A stretch of DNA of 64,000 bases from Amphiduros pacificus (taxonomy: Eukaryota; Annelida; Polychaeta; Phyllodocida; Hesionidae), in the NCBI GenBank assembly GCA_949316495.1, contig OX439004.1, forward strand, positions 15,350,536 to 15,414,535, given 5' to 3'. Made by a program: the position numbers and the translations under genes. The notes beneath the pieces were generated by a model. That model was not told the DNA's origin and searched no databases. It saw only the letters and a list, made by a program, of their open reading frames with translations. This document shows, piece after piece, positions 25,285 to 38,991 of this stretch (its first letter is position 1; each line of letters begins with the position of its first letter).

Positions 25285-25984
25285 TGTGTATGATCAATCT
25301 ACTGAAGGGCAGAAAATCACTTCCAAGAATGATGAGAGCTTGCAGATGTTTTTTGTTTCAAATTTGGAAATCAAAACGAGGTTAAATGACATCATCAAGT
25401 GGGATTTCCTTTGGTAATCGTCACAAGGGGGCACCACATATTCTATTCAGTATTGCCTATTGGCCAACTGTCAATCTAATCTTTTCTGACTTGTAAAGGA
25501 TAAAATTCTCAATTTTGGAAGTTGGGACCTATATGATATTAGAGCAAGTTTCATATTCAAGACGAATGGACAACTTGGAATATAGTGGTGTGAGAAAACT
25601 CCTTGATGTAGCAAGATGTTTTAAAAGGACAAATAAAATTTTAACTCCCTCCTGAATGAAAGGTTTAGTTTTGTTTGTTGTTTATCTGATTTTATTTTTT
25701 TTTAATCTAAATTTTGTTGTTGAAATATTTGTTTGTTGATTTTTGTGGTTTAATATTTTTTGGTTTCTTTGTTTACATATTTGGTTTTGTTTCCATTTTA
25801 ATATTTCTTCCATCAGCACTTTTTCTTGTTTAACCTCTAAGGGACCATGCTATCTAAATTTTGTTGATTGGCTGGACCAAGCAAATTTTTTTCTGGACAA
25901 GTGCATCAACATACTTAATTGATAAAATTTATAACCATGGTTATTCATTATGCTCGATGAAGTGCTGGGTCAAAAGTTTATGAT

Positions 25985-26100
25985 CCACTCAGTCTGACGT
26001 CATTATCTTGATTACATTGTAACAAAGTTGCAGCCCAGAGGAATGTTACAAAATGACGTCATTGAGCCAGAACAATAGGGATGTCAACATCCCTCGTGTC
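25985..26100 (+). repeat. Dispersed repeat with GAATGTTACAAAATGACGTCA block
   Basis: GTTACAAAATGACGTCA followed by GGGATGTCAACATCC here resembles, in order, the reverse complement of about 38380-38480. The GATTACATTGTA and CAGCCC blocks resemble 37615-37720. Three diverged copies suggest an old dispersed element; ends are unknown. Confidence 0.4.
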
Positions 26101-27469
26101 CGTTACCGGTGGTGGACGTTGCTGTCCTTCCTGTCCGTTTGGGGTTAAAGATCAGGAAATCTGCTCTTTGTCCAATCAATGTCAGGTGAAAAAATAAATA
26201 CAAGATATAATTTTTTTGTACAACATTTATTATATTTACTTTTGTTGCAGAATATATTTACAGCAATTGATTTGACTTGATTATGGCATTCATTAGCTAA
26301 AAACAATATGTACACTAAACATTTTTCAGAAATGAAAATTGTAAAAATTAAAAATTCATAAGGGATACTCTTCTGATTTTCCCATACACAGATTATGCAT
26401 CCAGGTAAAATACCATTATTACTGAGGTTATTCTAATATGGCAAAATCCAAACATGTCACTGAGCATCAAACAGGTTTGATCAATGATCTTGGTTCATTT
26501 GTTAATAATGTCTTTAAAATAAGATTATTATTTCTCAGTGACATAGTACTGCATAATACAAACATTATTATTTGTTTATTAATCATTTAGCTTGGTTCTG
26601 TAAAGGCTGTACAGGGTGTTAAAATACTGACAATATGCCGAACATTTTCAGTAATGTATGCAAATTATTGCAGTTTGATTACAAATACCATCGTTATAGA
26701 ATGTCTGGCAGATTCATCTCAGAAATATCTTAGTTCTTCAAATAGCTGATACTATCTGCCTGTGATATCTCTTACTAATTAGACCTGTCTTGAAGTAATT
26801 CCTTCTATCTCATGTTTGAGGAGAATATTATGTCTTATAATTTGGCTTTAAATGAATTAAATGGATGGTGATCTTCAGTTCCATAGATATGGAATATCTA
26901 TAGACACCATATTTTATTTCAGTGTTTTATACTGATCAATTAATTTCATGTCCACCAATTTTTTCTTTAGCATATCAATACGTTGTGATAGTGATATCAC
27001 ATGACCTACACCATGATAACCTCAATTATATAAACAATACTCTTATGCAAATGGGATCTTGAATTTGAACATTTGATCTATTTGTTGTTCCCATTTCTGT
27101 TGAGCCTCCACCAAGAATATGACACCATTGAAAATATTCTTCCGAACATTTGTAAAAATGTACACCAAATATATAAAATTATACATCAACATTTGTGGCA
27201 ATTAAAACACAGCCATCAAATTAAGTTCTACTGTTGGGTTCAAAAATATTTACAATTAAAGGGCAAAACCATACTCTCTACAATTTCCTAATAAAACTTC
27301 CTGAGAGCTGTGCTGACCATTGTTATTTTGTAATGTTTGTGAATGTTTCCTTGAAATGTCTGCAAATTGCTATATAAATGATAATTTCAAGTATTTGCCC
27401 ACCTTTTAGAGATCAAAATGGTTGATGTGGTGAGAAATAATGTACCTAATTTGGGACCGACTCCATCAC

Positions 27470-27690
27470 CTCCACATTACTTTTTCCCCCCAGAAGTCTC
27501 AAATTGCGGCTATATTTTGATTAGATGTTCCAGGTAAATATGTGTGCAAAACATTCACTGTTTGCACACTCAGTCAGCACCATATTCTTTTGTTTTTTTC
27601 TGAAAGTCTCAAATCGAGGCTTTAACGAGATCACAAGAAAGAGGCACTGGGTGTTCAAGTTGTGTGTGATATATTCAATGCCTGGACAGA
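27470..27690. repeat. Diverged dispersed repeat, related to 62065-62365
   Basis: Two motifs, AAGTCTCAAATTG-GGCTATATTT with TGTTCCAGGT, and AAGTCTCAAAT-GAGGCTTT with GTTCAAG, occur here and again in the same order near 62075-62360. The divergence is high and no termini were seen. Confidence 0.35.
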
Positions 27691-28967
27691 GCCACTGTAT
27701 ATTTGACAGTTTAGTGACAACTGTTAGCTTTTTCCATAAATCATGAGAGAATATCTTAACCCCATGGCAAATAGACAGAATTGGTCCCCTGAAAATGCAG
27801 CATCTTACCAACAAATAGCTAGGAATTCCACCCAGTAGTTTCAGAGCGGAAGATCAAAGTTGGTGGACTGACAGAATGACAGAACCCTCCCCCCTCACTT
27901 CAGAAGCCATGCTGACATAGTCATACACAGCAGAGCTAAAACCCCAATAGATCCATATATTTGGCATATACTACAGTGGCTCCAGAAGATTCAAAGTATA
28001 TCTCGGGCATTCTTAAATGCCTTGATGCTTTAAGATATTATCTTGATCAAGTATATATCTACTTCAGGAAAAAAAAAACAATTGATCTGTAAATTGATAA
28101 TACAAAAACTGAAAAAGCAAGAAATATATTATTTCCCAAGAAATAATTCATCTGCAAATAATAAAAGTAACATAAATCAAGAAATGATTAATTTAAGTTT
28201 CTTACCCAAAAGTCTATGGCCCAGACTGCTCTGTACATCAGGAGATTTGATCTGATCATCTGGACGGTAACTGCCATTACAATAGTGTGCATTATGTAAT
28301 AATATAGCTGCCAAAATTCAATATATTTTTGTCAATAGTTAATTACAAATTTATGTACACATTTGTATAAAGCATTTCAACAAATACTATGATTCTGCTA
28401 TTCCACATGTTAAAACAAAAGGAGCATATATTTCAAAAATTGATCTAACAGGAATTGCCTAGGAATTAAGATTTTCAACAAAATAACAAAAATAATATGC
28501 CTATGTGAGGAAATTCTTCAGTGCAGAAGATATTTCGGATTTCCCAATTCATAAACATGAGGTATGATATACCCTGTAACTATTGCTTTTATACACATCT
28601 TACAAGGCTATACTTAGATACAAGGGTATAACATCAGACTTTACCAAGAGTAATTGAGTGGCAATCAGAGACCATCAGATGTACATGAATGACAGTGTAT
28701 GTGTATGAAACTCAGGGTGCAAACTTGGGCTTTTTTATTTTGCATTGTAATCGGACAATTGTGGGGCAACATCTTGTGAGATGCGTCAAAAGTGTGTTGT
28801 CCATGTTTTTTTCATATTGGACATAGGAGATCCTAATCTAAGCTCTAAGGAAAGGTACAATATTGTGCAAATGAAGTGACCAAGTTAATGCAGCATAAAA
28901 AAGTGTTAATATGATCATAAAGACCTGCTCATTTCTCACATTCAGATATATCAGTGCCCTGGCCCCT

Positions 28968-31900
28968 CTAATATAGGTCATCGTCTTCACTTTCAAAGTC
29001 ATACGTGGATTTATAGGATGACTCCCTCAGTTGTCTTTTACTGCTGAACTTGTCCTGTGATGGTTGACTTCTTTGCTTGTCCTTCTTACCACTCAAATGC
29101 CGCGTTGACTTTCTAGATGAGCTGGATTGCTTTTTCTTATTTGATCTAATCGATTTGTAAGAAAATGAAACATTTCCATTATCTTCAAACTCAGTGCCAG
29201 ACTGATCCGTATTGTTTCCCCAGTCAATTGTTTGGTTCAGCCGTGACTTTTCCCAGTCTTTGTGGGCCCTGCTTGAACTTCCACTTTTGTTCCGGCGTGA
29301 ATTTTTACGTTTTTCAGAACTCCTTTTTTTCCCAGAGCCTGAACTTTTATGACTAGAAACAGGTGATGTTTCATTAAGATTTAAGGAAGTGTGCGCAGAC
29401 TTTTCGTGTTGAGAGTTTTTGCTTCTTCTGTGCAGTCTACTATTGGCATTGCTTTGACCAGACTTGTGTCTGTCAGAATGAGAAGTTGAATGTCTGTCAC
29501 GAGACTTCCTAGTGTCGCTACTGCGCCTCGAGTCTCCAGTCCTCTGACCAGAGCTGGGTCTTTCAGAATGTGAGGCTGAGTGTCTCTCACTGTTGTCTCT
29601 ACTGTGCCTTGAGTCTCCAGTCCTCTGATCAGATTTCTGAGACTTTTTGTCCCGATCACTTCTCTCTTCACAGGAAACCTTCTCTTTGAAAAAGTCTGTG
29701 TCTAGTTTTAATTTTTTTCTTGGACTAAGACTTCCCAAGTTGACCTTCCTTGGATTTTTCCTGACAGTTTCTTGTGTTGGTGAAATCAAGGACCTTTTCC
29801 TTGGGCTTATTCGCAGATTTGAAGTATTATTCTGAGGTTCTTGGGAAGATCCCACAGTCATAGAATAGTTGAGCTTATCAAAGCTCGGATGGCAGAATGA
29901 TACACCTCCATTAGCTGCAAAATCTCCCTCATTCTTGGATGAATTTGCATTGAATGATTTATTGACAATCTTCTTTTCAAAGTTCTTCACCCAATGTTCA
30001 GATTTGTTTCCATGGGAACCAGGTATATGACCTAAATTATAGGTTTTTCTCACACTGGAAGAGTATTTCAGGAGACGTTTCTTTGCAGGTGTTGGCCCGT
30101 CAACTGGAGATGTGCTATTTTTAAAGATAGATTCCAGGGAAACCCTAGGTCCAGAATTTCCTGATTCGGAAGCAGTTTTATTGACAATGGGACTCGGCAG
30201 ACAAGACAGAGATTTTGTCACTTTTTGCTTATTTGGACTTGAGAAATTGAGTGTAATTTCTGAATCAACTTTCACCTTGCCCGTTTTGTCAGATGCACCA
30301 GATCTCCCCTTGGGTGAGAGCATACAGAGATTTGGGTTTGACACTTTAGGTGGACAAATGCTATTGTTCAGCACAAGTGGGCTCACTCCATGTGGAGTTG
30401 TAGGCTGCTTGACCAGAGGGGTTTTATTGACGACCTGGAGTGTCTGTGTCTGTTTAGGCCTCACAGGAGTGGAATGCATTGCTGGAGGCGTGGATGCAAA
30501 ACTCACCGAGAGTGATGGCTTTGTTTTTTCAGTTGGGGACAACAATACATTCCCAGATGTTTTAAGGTAAGATCTTGGAGTGTTACCAGCAGATTTCTCT
30601 TTGAACACCCCTTTGGCTTCCTGGGGGGTGGATGGTTTGTAAACACTTCCTTGTTTGGCATATCTACTGGGGTCATTTCTCACTGGGCCAGCCCAAAGTG
30701 AATCCTCTTCATTTGTCTCAAACATAGAGAAAGATGGCGTGTGTGGTGAAAAGAACCCTGACAGAGATTTTCTAGGAGATTTACGTGTTGCAAGCGGTGA
30801 CAAAAAATTAACTCCCGATTTCCGAGGTGACTTTGATGAAGACAATTTCAGCGGGGACTTTTTTGGTGAGACAACAAAGTTATAAACTTTACTGGAATTT
30901 CTTGGAGACTTTCTTGGAGATAGACTTAACATGAAGGATTTCATTGGCGTCTTTCTTGGAGACCTTCGTAACTGTTTTTGCCGGTTATCAAAAAAGTCCT
31001 CAATTTGTTCATCCCAGTCTGAGGAAGCCTCAAACGGCTCATCAAGGTCACCCACAAGACTGTCGACCCCTAAGATATTCAGTGATGATGATCCTTTCTC
31101 CAAGTCTACCTCTTTGCTGTCTTCTTCACTGACATGATCATCTTCAATCTCAGACACACTTTCATAAGACATATCAGTTCGTGGTTCCACCACCATTGAA
31201 GGAAAGCCTTCAAAATCTGCAGAATCCTTAGCATCTCCCTCACTGCTGAAAACAATTTCCCTCATGCTGCGATCACTCACCACTGACCAGCTTCTTTTCA
31301 GTTTCTTTTTCTCTTTATTCTTCTCAGCATCATCTTCGTCATTAGATGGGACTTCATTTTCCTTACTTTCTCTTTCATCCTTGCCCTTTGAGCTGTGCCT
31401 ATTCTTTGCTGTGATTTTTTCTGATGAATTACAGACAGTACTTTTCTTTGGTGACTTTGGCGTAATAATTGTTCGTTCTGCCTCTGCGTGATTATCTTTC
31501 ATGCTTTTTTTGTCATCCTTCTTTTCTTCAGCTTTCTGCTGAGATTTCTTGCAGGAATTACCTTCATCATAATCAGCAGAAATTCCTTTTAGTATTTCCT
31601 CATCAACTAAGTGGTTTGCACTTCTTATTGATCTGGCCGAGTGTTTGATTTGTACATCATCACTCTGATCTTTCCTGCTGGTAACTTGATCCTCAGGCTT
31701 CTTATTCTTTGACCTTGACCTGTTACCTTTTTGTATTTGAAGGTCACCGTCTGTATGTTTGTCTTTAGATACTTGATGCTGTTTTGATGCTGGACTTTCT
31801 TCTGGATTAGTGGCTTTAGTTTTAAGGGGGGACCTCACATCTATACTTCTGCTTCTTGTCTGTCTCATTGGAGACTTGGCCATTTCTTTCATGTGTTTGT

Positions 31901-33237
31901 CAACTTCTGCTGGTTGCACTTTCTCGATATCTTGAGATCTACTTCTTGAGGCCATATTTATTGATTCAGACTCCAAATTTAACGGCTTATTCTCAAGTTT
32001 TCTTTGGCTGTTTGCTCCCAGCTGTGGCACATCACTAACACTGACACTTCTAGTCACTCTTTTTTGGGCATCTTCTCTCCGTGTATGTCTTATATCCTGA
32101 CTGGTTGACTGACTTCTAGAGGGCCGAGACTGCACCTCATTTTTACAGTTTCTAGTTGCTCGACTGGGTATAATAGCATTTTCTCCAGTGACCAATTTAT
32201 CATTGTTAATTTTGACCATATGATCATTGCTGGCTGAAAATGTTTCTGTACCTTCCTGGTTACTATTTGCCCTTGTGCTCCTCACAGTCCTAGCAGGCGA
32301 CAAAGACACCTCTCTTCTTGCTGAACTTACTTTTCCCTCAACATCAGCATTGTCCTTGTTATGGTTTGACCTGCTTCTCCTTGGTAAATCTGAGATGCCA
32401 TTAACCAAATCAGGCTGTGCACTGTGTCTGGTTGTTCTTGGTGACATTGTCAGTTCTCGCCTCACATTGCTGACTGTAGCTGGTGTATTACGGCTTTTAG
32501 GAGATGCTGATTGACTAGCTGGTTGGCTGTCTACTCCCATCTGCTGCTTCATCCTGCTTTCTGCTGCTCTCTTAGCTCTCCTACCCTCTCCCTGCGGTGA
32601 CTTCAATATCCCGGAATTGATTACATCCAACATCAATGCCATGAATTCCCCTTCACCATCTTTCGACTTTTTATTATTTTTTACAGGGGATTTCTTTAGT
32701 TTCTGAATTTCCTTTAGATTGTCATTTGTAGATGATTCTTTACGGGAGTGCTTCTCAGCTTCATTGTCCACAAGTTTGACATCTTTCTCTCCATTTGTCA
32801 TGTTCACTTTTGTTTTGTCTTTACTACTTTCCGTTACTTTTTCATCAGTGTTCAGTTCATTCTGATCTATATTTTGGTTTCTCATGCTTCTCCTTGGACT
32901 CAGCGGAGTATTCTTTTCCTTAATTTTCATAGATACACTTTCCCTACTGTCTTTATCAACTATTTTATTTTTTTTTGGTGAACAAACAGGATCTTTGCTT
33001 GTTTTTGTTGTTATTTGTTCAGTATTTTCTGTTAAATTTCTACTGGATTTTTCCTTGGTCTTGTCTACAGATGGAGATCGAACTTCGTTTTCTATCTTCT
33101 TATTTAACAATGGTTTTCTTGTATTAATGTTGGATTTCGAAAGAGTAGATTTCTCTGGAGATTTGATTGGTGTAACTGATCCTGTTTTGCGAGTTGTTCT
33201 CTTCACTGGAGTTAATAAAACCACTTCTTCTTTAGTC
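28968..33237 (-). CDS. DBF4: Giant last exon of DBF4 (1422 residues, disordered)
   Basis: A single uninterrupted 4.27-kb exon follows the zinc finger. It is rich in Ser, Lys, Arg, Asp and Glu and looks disordered throughout. It holds a dense cluster of SP-Lys/Arg sites in the middle (SPRKSPR, SPKKSP, SKSPRKS, TRKSPRKS, SPRKRS), which fit cyclin-dependent kinase sites. There is an acidic stretch (EIEDDHVSEEDSKEVD) and a pair of diverged repeats near the C-terminus (SERPSSGQRTGDSRRS and SDRHKSGQ). The C-terminus is FESEDDDLY. The exon opens TKEEVVLLTPVKRTTRKTG directly after KEKKQR of the preceding exon. Vertebrate DBF4 also ends in a long, poorly conserved tail, but of only a few hundred residues. 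No known domain was recognised. Confidence 0.93.
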
Positions 33238-36200
33238 CTGCAATATTTGAAGAAAAAAAGTTGTCATCGTTAATATTAGATCAATGAAACATTTTTAAAA
33301 ATGTTTTATTGTTAGAAAATAGAAAACAAAATAACATACAAATGCAGATCATCACCATAATTTAACATCCTTTATCATACTAATTAATAAGTCACCTTTG
33401 TTTCTTTTCTTTGTCCTTGATTGTTTGTTTGGTGACAGCTTTGTGTACAAGCTGGTCCATGTTGGGTCCTTGTTCTATGAGCTGATCCAGAGCATGGTAA
33501 TTGTCACTGTTACGAACAAACCGCTTGTGCTGCTCACTCAAGGTATGCTGAAACATGCGAGGATATGCATTTCACTTTTGCACCTATGAAGTCCTGTTCC
33601 AAAATAGGACTTTACTTGCTTGTCTGATTCATCAGTATCATCAAAAATCACCTTTTAAATACTAAGCCCTTTCCAACTTCTGTTATTTAGTGTTCATATT
33701 TAACTCAATATGTAAATTTGCAAGATTTGTGAATCTAATCAAAATAAACCTGTGCCTGAATTGACCCTACTGGGATAAATTGCACCTTACCTGGTGCATG
33801 TCTTCGCCTTACTGGGGTATAACTAGCCTTACTTTGAATGAGTCTTGGCCCCACTGGGGTACATTTAACCTTACTTTGAACGTGTCTTAACCTTACTGGG
33901 GTACAATTGACCTTACTTTGAACGTGTCCTAACCCTACTGGGGTACAATTGACCTTACTTTGAACGTGTCCTAACCCTACTGGGGTACAATTGACCTTAC
34001 TTTGAACGTGTCCTAACCCTACAGGGGTACAATTGACCTTACTTTGAACGTGTCCTAACCCTACTGGGGTACAATTGACCTTACCTTATGCATGTCATCA
34101 TATTTGGTGTTGCACATCTCACAGTATCCCTTTTTAGCCTCCAATCTCTGTTTTTCCTGCACCTTGCGACGTAGGTCTCCTTTTGTCATGATCTTAGCAC
34201 AGTAACTATCTTCACTGGACAATGTTTTGTTTCCATGTCTGATAAAAAATATCAAATCTATCAAGGACATGAATAGTCTTTCTTGTATCAAAGATAATCT
34301 TTTTTCAATGGCATTATTCTTTCTATTTTTAAATGGCACTATTCTTTATGGCACTATTCTTTATATCATACTTCAGCCCAAGGAAAAACTGATTTAATAA
34401 TACTACTATGCAGCAGTACAATATTCCTTGTATTTTTATCCTCATACCTGTTGTTTTTCTTGATGCTGGGCTGTTCCTGTGAGCTAGATGTGTCAGTGTT
34501 GATGGCTTGCGGGGGCAGATCTCTCTCTTCAGCTTCTGCACGCTCCACTTCAGCCCCTGCCGTCCCCCGTCTCGATGCCCTGTGACCCTTCTCAAATGGA
34601 CAAGACCATGGTGTTGTATTGAAATCCAGGGCAGGAACTGCATCAAACTCCTGGTGCAATGGACGGTAATGCCGGACAACAGCTTCAAACTTCAGGAATG
34701 GAGATTTCAGTCTTTTAACTAGAAATAAATTCAAAACAATTCGGTCTTTCAACTGGAAATAAATTCAAAACAGTTTCGGTCTTTCAACTGGAAATAAATT
34801 CAAAACAATTTCTTTAACAAAACAATTATTTCAACCACATTACAAGAATGACAAATATGCATAAAGTAGTCATTATTTAAAAATCCTGATTATTTAATCA
34901 TTATTTAAAAATCCTGTCACAACTGCATGAAAGCAGTAGGCTACATTACTGAAATTAACCTGGTAAACACATATTTATATTTCATCTACATAGTTTCCAC
35001 AAAAGATAGAATGATCTTTTGGCTTCATGTGATATGATTTAAATTTAAAATTTATTTTCATGAGTATCAATAAATATTCGCCAGAAAAATGTGACTTGTA
35101 AGGAGAATTTACAAGAGTATTTGTAAAAAAAATCCTCTAATATGCTTTGACTAATTATTGTTCATTGCAATACTGAAATATCTAAAGCTAGATTATGTAA
35201 TCAAAATCAAGATATCAAACAGCAGTAGTTTCCGACTCTTTTTATTTTTATTAATATCACTGTAATGAGTTGTCCAGAAGGTTTATTACAGGTAAATGAG
35301 GGGTTAGTATGGCATTATAACGACATCAAATACAGCTAGAATGATCAGCACCAGACATTAATCACAGGCAGAGGCTGACACGATGCAGTGAACATACATT
35401 AATTGCATATTGCATTGATGGAGCAAATTACCAATTTTATAGATTTTCTGCATGTAGCATTGGTTACCGTTAGTGTTTGTGTCTGTAGTTTGTACTCACC
35501 CTTAGATGGTCTCTTGGCACTGTTGTTATTCTGTGGAGTCTTTCCTTCACGCAGAGATTTGGGAATCTTGTCAATTTCACGTTGGACCCACTTTTGTACC
35601 ACTGAATTAAAAATTTGAAAGAGATGACTTCTTTAATGAGCTAATGGAAGTAACTTCTTGTTCATTTACTGTTAACAAGATCATCAAATTTAAAATGTAT
35701 TTATTGACAAAATACTGACATTTGTGGTAAGTTGGTAACATAAATTCCATATCATTATAAGATGAAGTAATAAATTTGCACTCTTGTGCTGTGCTACCTT
35801 CGATATGTGTGACTTTGATCTTCAACTTCCTGGCATTTTCTACTACATTAGTTGTACCATATGACTGTCAGTACAAAATATAAAAATAAGACTTATAAAT
35901 TATCATTATTTTACAAAATGTGATGGGCTCGCATAGCAAATATTGATAGATCGCATGCACTAAGAACATATCAATAAAAAGGGAAGGGTATAATAATTAA
36001 GTTAAGTTTGCAAGTCAGAGGTTTAGGAATTGTAGATGGATATTTAAACCAGATTATTCAAGATTCCAAATGAGGTATATCAGCACTCACCCGAGTTAAC
36101 TTGGCTGCCTGTGCAATCTTCTGACCTCTTGTTAGCTATAACATTTGTGAATTACAATTGGATGAACATATCAACAACAATCTATGAACCAAAAGATCTT

Positions 36201-36253
36201 TACAAATTAAAAAAATGTCAAGTATAAATTTGCTTTGAATCTTTAACATGTAA

Positions 36254-36328
<75 letters not shown>

Positions 36329-38991
36329 AATCTAATTGGTTTCTATGACAGTCATTGACAGACTTCATCATTTATTTTTGAGAAATAATCATTCACCATT
36401 TTCTTGCCGTCAGGGCCACTGGGTGAGTTTGCAGGGGGTGAGTCCAGTCCCATTGTGGCCAGGTTGAATGGACTGGGGGTGACTGGACTGTTTGGGTTAT
36501 TACTATCATGGCTACGATTTTTGGGTCGCTCATAATCTTGAGGTGTACCCTTGTCGGTGATGACAACATGGACATCTTTGCTAAAACACTTCTCCACAAT
36601 CTGAAGGAAAAAAATGTAATTTTTTTTCATGCATGGCACTACTTTCTATTCTGCATAATCCACTTCAGTGTAATATGGTTTCAAGTCAATAGAATTTGAT
36701 TTTAATAGGTAGACAACATTGCAGTCCTTCCAGTGTAGCTTTTCCATTGTTCAAAATAGAAGTGATACCAAAATAGGAGAAAATTTTTGATCTAATTATT
36801 ATTAACTCAATTTCATCCAGTGTAAATATTAACTACAAACCTATTATTACATCTGATAAATTTATTTCATTTTGTGAAACAGAAAAAGATTACTTCCAAA
36901 TCACTTCCAAATCACAGTTGGAGCAAATCATGTAGTCACATGCGACTCCTGATCTACTTGGGGGCGGCAGCTGAGCATGACTAAATAGGGTCACTGAATG
37001 GCACTATCTGACCTTACTGGGCCATGTTAAGTATGCAGCATGACCACAGATGTTTTGCTCTAAATGGTCTTAAAACTTACTCAAGATGATAAATATCATT
37101 GGAAATATAAGTTTGCTTGAAAAATGATTGATAATTTGATTTATTATATATATCCAGATGATGAACTTTATGGCCTGTTTCACCAGATGTTCTGAATATC
37201 CATAAAACATTGAACACTCAAAGAAACACTTCAACAAAATCAACATGATGAAAGTTGTAGATGAAATTTTACTGGATATTAGAAAACAGAACCAATGTTT
37301 ACCATTGCTGTTCATCATATTCACCAGTCAAAGTGGTTCTCAACTTCTCATACTTACTGCCCCAAGCAATCTGAGGTTTTCCTCTAGCCTGCTATTTCCT
37401 CTGTATACATTCAGATCCAGGTACAAATGTCGTCCTTTGAGAGGCTTAGGAAACTGCCCAAGTGGCGACACAATCTCCCTCCGACATTTTTGGCGCGGAC
37501 TAATCCCTGTAAGATAATCACTTTTATTAGCCATGTCAAACAACTACGAACAATGTCTCTGGTGAAATATTTATTTTTCTTTCTCAGCAACCTGATTTGG
37601 ACAGGTCCAAGCTTTATTATATCATTACCATGATTACATTGTAGCAAGTAACAGCCCTGGAGAATATTACAATTATGTCATAAACATTGAACAGGGACCT
37701 CCTTCCGTTCTGTAGCCATGGTTGATGCTAAGTTCTTCTTGTCCATTAGTTCACTGAGTTATAATTTGAAGTTATATATTATTCAGCAGTAAGAGAAAAC
37801 TCAAAGATGCACAATTTTGTCCTTCTCAATCATGCCTTACAAAATCCTCACATGTATTACACTTTGCTTTAATATACCCGCTTATATTTTCACACTTTTA
37901 TTTCTTAGTTTTGTCCTACTTTGCTATTTCACCATTTTATCTTTGCAATTCTTCTCTTATTGAGAAAAGTGTGAATACAAAGTTAAGAGGTAGAGTGGAA
38001 CAGATAACTCCAGAGCTTCATATTTGATAAATTTATGCCAGGCTTGATCATGAGAGGAATTATGATAGATTGAATCTGATCAACAAATTTGATGGAAAAG
38101 AAATAGTCCCTAGGATCTCTGTCTCACTACCATTCCATCATGCACATTCTCAAGAACTCTCCTCAGAGTCAACTCTTTGACACCAAAGGCCATCAATAAC
38201 CCAAGATAGATTACATAATTCAAGGTTCCATTTTTATGACAGCTTCCAACACATAAAATCACTTTTTATGTTATTTTGAGAAATTAAACTGCCATATCCT
38301 GATAAAAATTCAGTCATTTTGTACTTAAAATTGGAAAACCTTCAGATTGACTGAACATTGGAATAAAGATATTGTAATTCATTTTCCAGGGGGAGGATGT
38401 CAGCATCCACCATATGAAAGGGATGTTTAACTTCATGATGTTATTTTGTAACATTCTCTCCAGCTTCAACTTGTTGCTGGAATCATGAATTTTTTTTATC
38501 CCTGACTGAGCTTTCTCAAGCAGAATACTGGATGATATGAGCGTTTACCAGTATGAGCGAGGGACTATATGAGCATGGGCTTATATGAGCGTCAGATGTT
38601 ATGAGCGTAGTCTCAATTGAATTACTTTGTCAGTGTCATGTAGCAATTTTTAGAAGTCTATGTAAAATTAAATTGTCATTATTGAATATATCTGTAAGTT
38701 AACTCAACCAAACCATTTGGCACCCCACTGCCAAATAACCATGGTTACAAAATAAAATCAATTTAATATGCAGAAAAAAAAATATCCTGCCTGTCAACAA
38801 AATTTAAATAGACTAGTCCTTTGGGGGTTAAACTATTAGGGTTTCAACTATTAAATTGTACTCACATTTACAGATGAACAGCTTTTTCCAGTGTTGTCAC
38901 CCACTGTTGACACCTCTGAAAATCAGTGATAACTGGTTTACAAATAAATCAACTCACGCTTTTTATCCCCGATTCCAGCCTTCGCCTTCAT
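28968..38991 (-). CDS. DBF4: DBF4, regulatory subunit of CDC7 kinase (10 coding exons, ~1815 aa)
   Basis: Coding exons in transcript order are 38958-38991, 37358-37506, 36397-36600, 36091-36135, 35798-35864, 35500-35601, 34448-34718, 34085-34238, 33396-33547 and 28968-33237. They total 5448 nt and all phases agree. DBF4 binds and activates CDC7, which phosphorylates MCM helicase to fire replication origins. All three DBF4 motifs are present. The BRCT-like motif N spans residues ~32-172 (KPLKGRHLYLDL, TRGQKIAQAAK, ENARKLKIKVTHIE). Motif M is at ~203-222 (RLKSPFLKFE, YRPL). The DBF4-type zinc finger is at 330-349 (GYCEMCNTKYDD, then HTLSEQH; Cys330, Cys333, His343, His349) and is split by an intron. 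The start MKAKAGIGDKK is chosen because exon 1 ends in a consensus donor in the phase exon 2 needs. The protein is over twice the length of human DBF4 because of its last exon. Confidence 0.95.
33770..34084. repeat. 42-bp minisatellite abutting the DBF4 exon 8 donor
   Basis: About seven to eight units of 42 bp, the last five nearly perfect, contain GGGGTACAATTGACCTTAC. Older, degenerate units lie toward 33770. On the minus (sense) strand the first unit begins with the splice donor itself (GTAAGGTCAATTG), and each later unit carries AAAGTAAGGTCAATTG. Confidence 0.93.
36257..36320. repeat. (AT)n microsatellite in DBF4 intron 3
   Basis: A pure run of about 32 AT dinucleotides, roughly 75 bp from the exon 3 donor. 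Confidence 0.97.
37615..37720 (+). repeat. Dispersed repeat copy in DBF4 intron 1
   Basis: GATTACATTGTAGCAAGTAA and GAATATTACAATTATGTCAT resemble the 25985-26100 copy. The divergence is considerable. Confidence 0.35.
38380..38480 (-). repeat. Dispersed repeat copy in DBF4 intron 1 (inverted)
   Basis: The reverse complement contains GAATGTTACAAAATAACATC and GGATGCTGACATCC, matching the 25985-26100 copy in order. Confidence 0.4.

Larger units (their letters stand above)
25290..28720. other. Intergenic region between reductase gene 2 start and DBF4 end
   Basis: No gene was found. It should hold the 5' UTR and promoter of reductase gene 2 near 25285 and beyond. A minus-strand AATAAA near 28733-28738, about 230 bp past the DBF4 stop codon, is a candidate DBF4 polyadenylation signal. 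Two low-copy dispersed repeats are noted separately. Confidence 0.45.

Noticed and set aside
37358-37543. Alternative DBF4 start at an ATG in frame just upstream of exon 2 (37534)
   Set aside because: A clear acceptor lies between that ATG and the conserved sequence, and an exon at 38958-38991 supplies a start and a consensus donor in the exact phase needed. Kept only as a possible alternative start.
38530-38610. ATGAGCG-type short repeats
   Set aside because: Only three to four irregular copies over 80 bp; not enough to call an array or element.
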